This document shows positions 56,658 to 64,000 of a DNA stretch of 64,000 bases, piece after piece. The stretch comes from Bacteroidetes bacterium SCGC AAA795-G10. Lineage in GTDB: Bacteria > Bacteroidota > Bacteroidia > Flavobacteriales > Flavobacteriaceae. The notes below the pieces were generated by a model. It was not told the origin of the DNA. It searched no databases and saw only the letters and a list, made by a program, of their open reading frames with translations. The stretch lies in contig QFDA01000001.1 in assembly GCA_003130815.1 (NCBI GenBank), positions 262,131 to 326,130 on the forward strand, in the 5' to 3' direction. The position numbers and the translations under genes were made by a program. Each line of letters starts with the position of its first letter. Position 1 is the stretch's first letter.

Positions 56658-56731
56658 CGGTCTGGACGGGACTCGAACCCGCGACCCCATGCGTGACAGG
56701 CATGTATTCTAACCAACTGAACTACCAGACC
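56658..56731 (-). tRNA. tRNA-Asp (anticodon GTC)
   Basis: The 74-nt minus-strand fold is complete: acceptor GGTCTGG with CCAGACC, D-arm AGTTCAGTTGGTTAGAAT, anticodon loop CTGTCAC with GTC, and T-arm GGGTTCGAGTCCC. CCA is not encoded. Its 3' 24 bases are duplicated at 54609-54632, marking an integration site; the tRNA itself stays intact. Confidence 0.95.
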
Positions 56732-56794
56732 CGAATTCACGGATGCTAATATACGCTTGATTTTGTTTATGCAACCATTAATTGTGAAAAGATT

Positions 56795-57112
56795 TTACAA
56801 AGCAGCATTTATTGCACCTTCGTATGTGGTCTTTGGGGAAACACCTACATGCCTTCCAATTAACTCTCCCTTGTCAAATAAAAGAACTGTTGGAATATTT
56901 CTTACTCCATATTTTGCAGCAAACTCCTGGTTTGCATCTACATCAACTTTTCCAACAACAGCTTTACCAGCGTAGTCATTACTTAGTTCCTCAATGATAG
57001 GCCCTACCATTCTACAGGGACCACACCAGGCTGCCCAAAAATCCACTAAAACGGGTTTATCTGATTTTAAAACTACGTCTTCAAAAGTTGCATCTGTAAT
57101 TTCTAATGCCAT
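56795..57112 (-). CDS. trxA: Thioredoxin
   Basis: A 105-residue cytosolic disulfide reductase with the active site Trp29-Cys30-Gly-Pro-Cys33 (FWAAWCGPCRMVGPIIEEL), the cis-Pro motif VRNIPTVLLFDKGE and a normal length. The start is ATG 57112. A TACATTTG -7 box on the minus strand (57138-57131) gives it its own promoter behind dnaE. Confidence 0.96.
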   Translation of the reverse strand: MALEITDATFEDVVLKSDKPVLVDFWAAWCGPCRMVGPIIEELSNDYAGKAVVGKVDVDANQEFAAKYGVRNIPTVLLFDKGELIGRHVGVSPKTTYEGAINAAL

Positions 57113-57210
57113 AATTCAATTTTTATGTGCCAAATGTAACTGTTTTTTTTATCTGATGTATATCAGTTTAAATCAAATTTATTTATCATAGAATACTTTT
57201 CTATAATTAA

Positions 57211-60200
57211 TTAGTTTAGCTTATACAACCATTCCTGCCCTTTCAGTTCGTTAAGAAACTCAGAAGTAATTTTAACTTTTTGTTTTCTACTATTCAATGT
57301 GAGTTTTACTTTTTTTTCAGAATCATAAAGATTAAAATACAACGGTTTGTCACCTTTAAAAGATTTAAGATAATTCTGCAAGTCATAAATTTTTTCTTTT
57401 TTCAGCTTTTTAACATCTATATTGAGTGTGATTTTTTTAGCATTATTTTCTATTGTGTTTTCAAGCATTTCAAAATTTAAATATTGTATTCTAGGTGAAC
57501 CTATTTTTCCTGTTTCTTTGTTGATCCAACCCTCCCGAATCATTATTCTGATTCTAATAAACTGATTACTTACAAGAAAGTGCCGGTATTTCAAATAATC
57601 TTCTCCAAAAATCCTAAATTCATATAGATCGGTGAAATCTTCCAAAGTAAATCGAGCCCAGCTTTTTCCTGCCCTACTTTCGAGATGTTCCACTTCGTTA
57701 ACAATTCCCCCTACACTTAGCTCTCTATTGACATGATTTTCTAAATCACCTAAATGATTTAGTGATATTGAAACAAAATGGTCCATAGCAAGATTAAAAT
57801 CATCCAATGGGTGAGAGGAAATATAAATTCCAACTACCTCTTTTTCTTTTTTTAAACGAATTAAATTACTCCAATTATCGCAACTTGGAATATTAAGATC
57901 TTGGTAATAGTTTTTTGTTTCCTCGTTAAAAAGACTTGTTTGGGATGAATTTAAATTTTCTTGGTATTTAGATCCAAATCGCATTACTTTTTCTAAAAAT
58001 ATGCTCCCATCACTATCTATATTAAAATATTGGGCTCGGTGTGTATTTTCAAAAGAATCTAATCCTCCGGCAAGAACTAAATTCTCAAAGGTTTTTTTAT
58101 TCGCTGCTCTTAAATCAATTCTTTTTACGAGATCAAAAATAGAATTGTATTTTTCTTTTTTCCGATTATTAATAATAGTCTCAACTGCACTTCTCCCAAC
58201 TCCTTTTATGGCTCCCATTCCAAAACGAATCGCTTTGTCTTCATTAACTGTAAATTTGTAAAATGATTCGTTGACATCTGGCCCTAACACTTTTAAGCCC
58301 ATCCTTCGACACTCTTCCATGAAAAAGGTGACTTGTTTAATATCATTCATATTGTTTGAAAGGACTGCTGCCATATACTCAGCAGGATAATGGGCTTTAA
58401 GATAGGCTGTTTGAAATCCAATCAAAGCATAGCAAGTTGAATGGGATTTATTGAATGCATATGCAGCAAAGGCTTCCCAATCTTTCCATATTTTCTCTAA
58501 TATGTCTTCTGGATGACCATTCTCTTTTCCCCCATTAATAAATTGTGGTTTCAATTTTTGTAGCAATGTAAAAATCTTTTTCCCCATAGCCTTTCTTAAA
58601 ATATCTGCATCACCTTTGGAAAAATTTGCAAGCTTTTGAGATAATAGCATCACCTGCTCTTGATAAACAGTAATTCCATATGTCTCTTTGAGATATTCCT
58701 CCATAACAGGCAAATCGTAGGAGATTTTTTCATTCCCATTTTTACGATCTACAAAAGTTGGTATGTATTCTAGAGGTCCTGGACGGTATAGTGCATTCAT
58801 TGCAATCAAATCACCAAATACTGTTGGCTTTAAATCTTTTAAATACTTTTGCATTCCCGCTGACTCATACTGAAAAATACCAACCGTTTCTCCTCTTTGA
58901 AAAAGCTCATAAGTTTTTTGATCGTCTAGAGGGAAACTGTCCGGATCAAGCACAACATTATATCTATATTTTACTAATTTGACAGTGTCTTTAATTAGAG
59001 TCAAAGTTTTTAGTCCTAAAAAATCCATTTTTAAAAGTCCCGCATCTTCAACGACTGAATTGTCAAATTGGGTTACATATAATTCGGAGTCTTTTGCTGT
59101 AGCAACAGGGACAAATTGTGTAATATCATCTGGTGTTATGATAACTCCACATGCATGAATACCAGTGTTACGCAATGAACCCTCAAGGACCTTTGCTTGT
59201 TGTATTGTTTGTCCAGAAATTGAATCCTCATTCGCTAAATCCTTAATCTCATTAACTCTTGATATTTCTTCTGATCGAAGGTTTTCTTTAAGTTCATCTT
59301 GTGTTGAATTAAAGATTCTTTCCAATTTAATGTTGGGTAATAGTTTAGCTATTCTATCTGCTTCGCCAAGAGGCAAATCTAAAACTCTAGCGGTATCTCG
59401 TATTGAAGACTTAGCTGCCATAGTGCCATAAGTGATGATCTGAGCTACTTGATTAGAGCCATATTTTTCTATGACATAATCCATAACAAGTGATCTTCCT
59501 TCATCGTCAAAATCAATATCTATATCGGGCATACTTACACGATCTGGATTTAAAAAACGCTCAAATAGAAGATTGTATTTTATTGGATCAATATTTGTAA
59601 TTTTTAAGCTATATGCTACTACAGAACCCGCAGCAGATCCTCTGCCTGGCCCTACTGAAACATTCATATTTCTTGCAGCATTAATAAAATCCTGAACAAT
59701 TAAAAAATACCCTGGGTAACCTGTTTTAGCGATTACGTCCAATTCAAAATCGATTCTGTCCTTTATTTCAGAAGTTAATTCAGAATATCTTTCTTTAGCA
59801 CCTTTATAGGTTAGATATCGTAAATATCTATTCTCACTGTTTTTACTATCAATGTCATCTTTTATTTGATACTTTTCTGGAATCTCGAATTTTGGGAGTA
59901 ATACATCTCTAGACAATTCAAATGGTTCAATTTTATCAACTAGTTTTCTAATATTTGTTATTGCCTGAGGCAAATCACTAAATAAGCTTTTCATCTCATT
60001 AGTGGACTTAAAATAATATTCCTGGTTTGGAAGACCATATCGAAATCCTCTACCTTTTCCAATTGGTGTGGCTTGCTTTTCTCCTTCCTTTACGCATAGT
60101 AGAATATCATGAGCATTTGCTTCTTCTTTATTAACATAGTACGTGTTATTGGTAGCAATAACAGGAATATTATATTTTTTAGAAAAATAAATAAGTTGTT

Positions 60201-61530
60201 CGTTTGCTCTATCTTCTCCCTCCTCTCCGTGCCTCATTAATTCGATATATAAGTCATCTCCAAATTGACTGTGCCACCACTGTAGTGCTTCTTCAGCTTG
60301 ACTATCCCCCAAATTGAGTATTTTTGAAGGTATTTCTCCATACATATTCCCTGTAAGAACAATTAAATGTTGTTTATATAATTCAACTAATTTTTTATCA
60401 ATCCTTGGAACATAATAAAACCCATCAACGTAAGATAAGGAAGTTAGTTTCGCCAAATTATAATACCCTTTTTTATTTTTGGCTAAGAAAATAATTTGGT
60501 ATCCGTCATTTCTTCTTGTTTTATCCTTATGATTTTCACAAACATAAAATTCACAACCAACTATAGGTTTTATTTTTTTGTCATCACTAACATTAGAATT
60601 ATATTTATTTACTGCTTTTATAAAATGAAATGCACCCATTAAGTTTCCATGATCAGTAAGTGCAATAGCTGGCATATTATCTTTTGCTGCAGCTTCCACT
60701 AATTGATTTATTCTTGAAGTAGATTGCAAGACCGAAAATTGGGAGTGATTATGTAAATGAACGAAAGAGGAATCTGATAAATAGCTGTCTGAAATACTTT
60801 TAGCATTATCAATTTTATTGGTAACTTTTTCATTTTTAATAGCATTAGAAGCCAATTTAAAATTTTGATGGTTTAACCCAATTAATTGAAAAGGATTTCT
60901 TTTTTCAAGTATTTCAGCTGTTTCTAATTCTTGATTTTCAAAAACTGAAGGGTGTAATTTATTTAATCTCAATAACTCTAAGAAAACACGAGAAGTTGCC
61001 TCAACATCGGCAGCTGCATTATGTGCTTCATCAAAATTTTCTTTGAACAAAAAAACATATAGTTCACTAAGAGTTGGAAACTTAAATTTTCCTCCACGCC
61101 CACCTTTTATTTTACATAAATTTGCTGTTTCATCGTTACAAGTATCAATGAGATTTTTTTCTGCTAAAGCATCATTTAAACCTAAACGCAAGAATTCAGC
61201 TCCTAAAATATTACGGTCAAATGAAACATTATGTCCAACCAGAAATTCTACTTGGATTACAGCATTATAAAACTCATCCAATACTTGTTGTAAACTAGCT
61301 CCTTTTTTATCTGCAAGGGCGGTGGAAATACCATGCACCTTTTCGGATTCATATGGAATACTAAATCCGTTAGGTTTTATTAAAAAACTTTTATGAGATA
61401 CTAATTCGCCCTTTTTGTCGTGGATTTGCCACGCAACTTGAACACAACGGGGCCAATTATCAAGGTCATTTAAGGGTGCATCCCAACGTTTAGGTAATCC
61501 TGTAGTTTCGGTATCAAAAATCAAATACAT
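57211..61530 (-). CDS. dnaE: DNA polymerase III alpha subunit with N-terminal proofreading exonuclease
   Basis: The 1439-residue replicative polymerase. An N-terminal DEDDh exonuclease domain (about 1-190) has DTETTG with Asp6 and Glu8, HNVSFDRNIL and HNAAADVEAT. It is followed by a PHP domain (from about 255, FVHLHNHSQFSVLQS ... ALTDHGN). The C-family polymerase core has PDIDIDF near 667 and GPGRGSAAGS. A helix-hairpin-helix region and an OB domain close the protein (LSVGGIVNEVEHLESRAGK). The epsilon-like domain fused to alpha differs from the E. coli separate DnaQ arrangement and is, from memory, seen in Flavobacteriia. The gene is divergent from the MBL nuclease gene at 61643. Confidence 0.95.
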   Translation of the reverse strand: MYLIFDTETTGLPKRWDAPLNDLDNWPRCVQVAWQIHDKKGELVSHKSFLIKPNGFSIPYESEKVHGISTALADKKGASLQQVLDEFYNAVIQVEFLVGHNVSFDRNILGAEFLRLGLNDALAEKNLIDTCNDETANLCKIKGGRGGKFKFPTLSELYVFLFKENFDEAHNAAADVEATSRVFLELLRLNKLHPSVFENQELETAEILEKRNPFQLIGLNHQNFKLASNAIKNEKVTNKIDNAKSISDSYLSDSSFVHLHNHSQFSVLQSTSRINQLVEAAAKDNMPAIALTDHGNLMGAFHFIKAVNKYNSNVSDDKKIKPIVGCEFYVCENHKDKTRRNDGYQIIFLAKNKKGYYNLAKLTSLSYVDGFYYVPRIDKKLVELYKQHLIVLTGNMYGEIPSKILNLGDSQAEEALQWWHSQFGDDLYIELMRHGEEGEDRANEQLIYFSKKYNIPVIATNNTYYVNKEEANAHDILLCVKEGEKQATPIGKGRGFRYGLPNQEYYFKSTNEMKSLFSDLPQAITNIRKLVDKIEPFELSRDVLLPKFEIPEKYQIKDDIDSKNSENRYLRYLTYKGAKERYSELTSEIKDRIDFELDVIAKTGYPGYFLIVQDFINAARNMNVSVGPGRGSAAGSVVAYSLKITNIDPIKYNLLFERFLNPDRVSMPDIDIDFDDEGRSLVMDYVIEKYGSNQVAQIITYGTMAAKSSIRDTARVLDLPLGEADRIAKLLPNIKLERIFNSTQDELKENLRSEEISRVNEIKDLANEDSISGQTIQQAKVLEGSLRNTGIHACGVIITPDDITQFVPVATAKDSELYVTQFDNSVVEDAGLLKMDFLGLKTLTLIKDTVKLVKYRYNVVLDPDSFPLDDQKTYELFQRGETVGIFQYESAGMQKYLKDLKPTVFGDLIAMNALYRPGPLEYIPTFVDRKNGNEKISYDLPVMEEYLKETYGITVYQEQVMLLSQKLANFSKGDADILRKAMGKKIFTLLQKLKPQFINGGKENGHPEDILEKIWKDWEAFAAYAFNKSHSTCYALIGFQTAYLKAHYPAEYMAAVLSNNMNDIKQVTFFMEECRRMGLKVLGPDVNESFYKFTVNEDKAIRFGMGAIKGVGRSAVETIINNRKKEKYNSIFDLVKRIDLRAANKKTFENLVLAGGLDSFENTHRAQYFNIDSDGSIFLEKVMRFGSKYQENLNSSQTSLFNEETKNYYQDLNIPSCDNWSNLIRLKKEKEVVGIYISSHPLDDFNLAMDHFVSISLNHLGDLENHVNRELSVGGIVNEVEHLESRAGKSWARFTLEDFTDLYEFRIFGEDYLKYRHFLVSNQFIRIRIMIREGWINKETGKIGSPRIQYLNFEMLENTIENNAKKITLNIDVKKLKKEKIYDLQNYLKSFKGDKPLYFNLYDSEKKVKLTLNSRKQKVKITSEFLNELKGQEWLYKLN

Positions 61531-61642
61531 CGAATCTAAAATAAAAAAATATTAAGGTTGACCGAAAGAGAGTTATTGACATTTATCAACGTTTTTTTTT
61601 TTTCCTTTTTCGTAACTTCCAACCGAAAAAGAAAAATTTAAA

Positions 61643-62641
61643 ATGCCGCTACTTGAATTCACAAAAAAAGGAATTTACTGCAAACAAGCTGATGTTTATT
61701 TGGATCCTTGGAGGGGGGTAGATAAAGCAATAATTTCTCATGGCCATTCTGATCACGCTAGATGGGGTAGCAAACGTTATATAACACATAAAATTAATGT
61801 CCCCATAATTACTCATAGGCTTGGAAAGATTTTAGTAACTGGTAAAAAATATGGAGAAACATTTCAAATAAATGGTGTAAAGTTTTCTTTTCACCCTGCA
61901 GGACATGTTCCAGGGTCATCTCAAATTAGAGTAGAATATAAAGGAGAAGTATGGGTTTTTACTGGAGATTATAAAACTCAAGTTGACGGAATCTCTAATC
62001 CTTTTGAGCTCATTAGATGTAACACTTTTATAACTGAGTGTACTTTCGGTTTACCTGTCTTTAAATGGGAAAAACCTCTGAAAGTTCATGATGACATAAA
62101 CAGTTGGTGGGCAAATAATAAATCAAATAAAGTTACAAGCTTGTTAATGGGCTACTCTCTTGGGAAAGTACAAAGGCTTTTAAAACACATAGATTGCAAA
62201 ACAGGAAAAATCTTTACCCACGGAGCAACAGAAAAAATGACTAATATATTAAGGCAATTCATTGACTTCCCTAAAACTCAATTAATAACGCGTGATACTA
62301 AAAAAGCGGAAATTGAAGGGAATTTGGTTCTCGCTCCACCAGCTGTAATGGGTAGTGCCTGGGCTAAAAAACTTGGAGAAATTTCAACAGGCTATGCTTC
62401 TGGATGGATGGCTTTTAGGGGGGCTAGAAGAAGGCGTGCAGTTGATCATTCATTTGTATTATCGGATCATGCAGATTGGGAAGGGTTATTATCAGTCATA
62501 AAAGCTACAGGTTGTGAAGATATAATTACTACTCATGGCTACACGGATATTTTTGCTCGTTATCTTAAGGAAAATGGTTGGAATGCTCGTACTGAAAAAA
62601 CAAAATATGAAGTTGAAACTATTGATTCTGAAGTAATTTAA
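61643..62641 (+). CDS. Ligase-associated MBL-fold DNA exonuclease
   Basis: A 332-residue metallo-beta-lactamase-fold nuclease. The metal motif HGHSDH is at 33-38. FHPAGHVPGSSQIRVEY, VFTGDYKTQ, TECTFGLPVF and FVLSDHADWEGLL are the expected MBL/beta-CASP elements, and FTHGATEKMTNILRQF is typical of the family found beside ATP-dependent DNA ligases. It ends immediately before the ligase ATG (TAA then ATG), so the two act in one repair operon. The exact substrate (end trimming before ligation) is inferred from the family context. Confidence 0.88.
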   Translation: MPLLEFTKKGIYCKQADVYLDPWRGVDKAIISHGHSDHARWGSKRYITHKINVPIITHRLGKILVTGKKYGETFQINGVKFSFHPAGHVPGSSQIRVEYKGEVWVFTGDYKTQVDGISNPFELIRCNTFITECTFGLPVFKWEKPLKVHDDINSWWANNKSNKVTSLLMGYSLGKVQRLLKHIDCKTGKIFTHGATEKMTNILRQFIDFPKTQLITRDTKKAEIEGNLVLAPPAVMGSAWAKKLGEISTGYASGWMAFRGARRRRAVDHSFVLSDHADWEGLLSVIKATGCEDIITTHGYTDIFARYLKENGWNARTEKTKYEVETIDSEVI

Positions 62642-64000
62642 ATGAGAAGTTTTGCAGCTCTAATTGAAGAATTAGATAGTACTAATAAAACTAATGAAAA
62701 GGTAAAAATTTTATCAAATTATTTTAAAAGTACGCCACAAAAAGACTCTCTTTGGGCGATTGCACTTTTATCCCATAGACGTCCTCCCCGTCCACTTAAT
62801 ACGACTTTAATGAGGATTTGGGCCTCAGAATTAGCAGGGATCCCAGATTGGCTTTTTGAGGAATCTTATCACATTGTAGGAGACCTTGCCGAAACTATTT
62901 CTCTTTCAGTTCCTCAAGAAATTCATTTAGCGCCACCTTCACTATCTGAATGCATTAAAGAAATAATTAATTTAAAGTATAAAGATGAAAAAGAGAAAAA
63001 AAGTTACGTATTTAAGCGTTGGAAGAGTTTTAATAACTACGAAAAATTTGTATTTAATAAGATACTTACAGGAGGATTTCGTATTGGTATAAGTCAAAAA
63101 CTTATGACTCGTGCTCTTTCAAAAGCAGTCAAAATTGAAGAAAATATATTAGCTCACCGTCTAATGGGACAATGGTCACCGATGACTACAACTTTTGAAG
63201 AACTTATAATTAATCCTAATCCTGAAGATCAAATTTCTCAACCCTATCCATTTTTTTTAGCTTATCCTATTGATCAAGATTTTCAAGATAAAGAGTTAGT
63301 TCAAAATTGGTGTTTTGAACACAAATGGGATGGGATGAGATCCCAATTAATAATAAGAAAAGGGAAATATTTTTTGTGGAGTCGTGGAGAAGAATTAATT
63401 ACTAATAAATTTCCCGAGCTTAGTTCACTAGTTGGTTTAATTCCAGATGGTACAGTTTTAGACGGAGAGCTTTTACCCTATAAAGAAAATAAGGTTGGAT
63501 ATTTTAATGACTTGCAAAAAAGAATTGGACGTAAAACTGTATCGAAAAAATTGCAGGATGAAATTCCAATTGTAATAATGCTTTATGATATATTGGAATG
63601 GGAGGGAAAAGACATTAGGAATTACCTTTTAGTAAGACGAAAAGAAATTTTAGAATCTCTTTATAAAAAAATTAAAGTTAATAATGCTCCTGTACTTTTA
63701 TCTCAGGTAATGTTTTTTGAGAATTGGAACAAGGTGAAAGAAGAAAGAAAAAGAGCAGATGAAAAATCTAGCGAAGGCTTAATGATAAAGAAAAAAGATT
63801 CGATATATTCTGTAGGGAGAAAGAAAGGTTTTTGGTTTAAGTGGAAATCAGATCCAAAAACAATTGATGCTGTACTAACTTATGCTATGAGAGGACATGG
63901 TAGACGAACTAACCTTTATACAGATTATACTTTTGCTCTGTGGAATGATGAAAAACTAGTAACTTTTGCAAAGGCATACTCTGGACTGACAGATATGGAA
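62642..64000 (+). CDS. ATP-dependent DNA ligase, C-terminus cut by window edge
   Basis: 453 codons are open from ATG 62642 to the window end with no stop. The N-terminal DNA-binding domain includes KSTPQKDSLWAIALLSHRRPPRP and FNKILTGGFRIGISQKLMTRAL. The adenylation domain has the active-site Lys228 in FEHKWDGMRSQL, then DGTVLDGELLPY, YDILEWEGKDIR, SEGLMIKKKDSIYSVGRKK and FWFKWKSDPKTID; the OB fold begins before the edge. It directly follows the MBL nuclease gene with no gap. It is probably a repair ligase, not the replicative NAD-dependent LigA. Confidence 0.9.
   Translation, partial: MRSFAALIEELDSTNKTNEKVKILSNYFKSTPQKDSLWAIALLSHRRPPRPLNTTLMRIWASELAGIPDWLFEESYHIVGDLAETISLSVPQEIHLAPPSLSECIKEIINLKYKDEKEKKSYVFKRWKSFNNYEKFVFNKILTGGFRIGISQKLMTRALSKAVKIEENILAHRLMGQWSPMTTTFEELIINPNPEDQISQPYPFFLAYPIDQDFQDKELVQNWCFEHKWDGMRSQLIIRKGKYFLWSRGEELITNKFPELSSLVGLIPDGTVLDGELLPYKENKVGYFNDLQKRIGRKTVSKKLQDEIPIVIMLYDILEWEGKDIRNYLLVRRKEILESLYKKIKVNNAPVLLSQVMFFENWNKVKEERKRADEKSSEGLMIKKKDSIYSVGRKKGFWFKWKSDPKTIDAVLTYAMRGHGRRTNLYTDYTFALWNDEKLVTFAKAYSGLTDME

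Larger units (their letters stand above)
54609..56680. mobile_element. 2-kb genomic island at tRNA-Asp, no integrase
   Basis: The segment is bounded by 24-bp direct repeats of the tRNA-Asp 3' end. It contains two minus-strand genes (a putative zinc peptidase and an MGMT-family protein), paired GAACACnnnGTGTTC palindromes next to the distal repeat, a second tRNA 3' remnant of another type, and a 13-bp hairpin beside the intact tRNA. No recombinase is encoded, so it is either a remnant or a satellite-type element mobilised in trans. The boundaries are read from the repeat; the mobility is inference. Confidence 0.6.

Noticed and set aside
56503-56703. Minus-strand open frame of 66 codons over the tRNA-Asp 3' part and its hairpin
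   Set aside because: It is a translation of tRNA and intergenic DNA; the tRNA fold explains the sequence.
1-64000. CRISPR arrays, insertion sequences, phage structural genes
   Set aside because: No regular spaced repeats, transposase or capsid/tail-type proteins were seen in any frame.

Overview
The window is a low-GC chromosomal segment from a member of the Bacteroidota, most likely a marine Flavobacteriaceae-type bacterium. The evidence is: two very large proteins ending in type IX secretion (T9SS) sorting domains; lipoproteins with acidic residues after the lipobox cysteine; promoters of the TTTG-N19/20-TAnnTTTG type; a DnaE with an N-terminal proofreading exonuclease domain; and a two-hundred-residue cytochrome b subunit in succinate dehydrogenase. 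No plasmid or phage structural genes, insertion sequences or CRISPR arrays were seen.

Layout. 1-500: end of a small membrane protein gene and tRNA-Asn. 0.6-6.0 kb: a T9SS-exported M4 (thermolysin-like) metallopeptidase translationally coupled to a surface lipoprotein. 6-14 kb: housekeeping and metal genes (SOUL heme-binding protein, RseP, Sco1/SenC, FeoA-FeoB-FeoB-associated protein, an MFS transporter, Xaa-Pro aminopeptidase). 14.1-17.5 kb: sdhCAB with a near-perfect Bacteroidota promoter. 17.5-28.3 kb: a GatZ-like TIM-barrel protein, a serine hydrolase, an omega-amidase, an Ig-like lipoprotein, glyS, xth, an OmpA-family lipoprotein, an aldo/keto reductase and a duplicated oligopeptide-type ABC ATPase. 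28.4-38.2 kb: an accessory-looking stretch with small membrane proteins, an AlkB-type hydroxylase, two paralogous proteins built from a duplicated unknown domain, an LMW-phosphatase-like protein, a D-aminoacylase/esterase pair, an HxlR regulator and a minimal M24 peptidase. 38.3-44.0 kb: an RND efflux operon (MFP-RND-TolC). 44.2-45.8 kb: a sterol-desaturase-family hydroxylase and a PepSY-type membrane protein. 45.9-54.4 kb: a 2595-residue T9SS adhesin-like protein followed by a lipoprotein, paralogous in architecture to the first T9SS/lipoprotein pair. 54.6-56.7 kb: a 2-kb island inserted at the 3' end of tRNA-Asp. 56.8-64 kb: thioredoxin, DnaE, a ligase-associated MBL-fold exonuclease and an ATP-dependent DNA ligase running off the end.

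The strongest candidates for something undescribed are: (i) the repeated pairing of a giant T9SS cargo (TSP3 repeats plus a shared C-terminal module) with a two-domain FN3-like lipoprotein, seen twice in 64 kb; (ii) the 2-kb tRNA-Asp island, which carries an alkyltransferase-like protein and a membrane-anchored putative zinc peptidase, has tRNA 3' remnants and paired palindromes, but has no integrase; and (iii) a secreted family with four copies of an unknown domain of about 85 residues spread over two genes. All functional assignments are from reading translated sequence; no database search was run.
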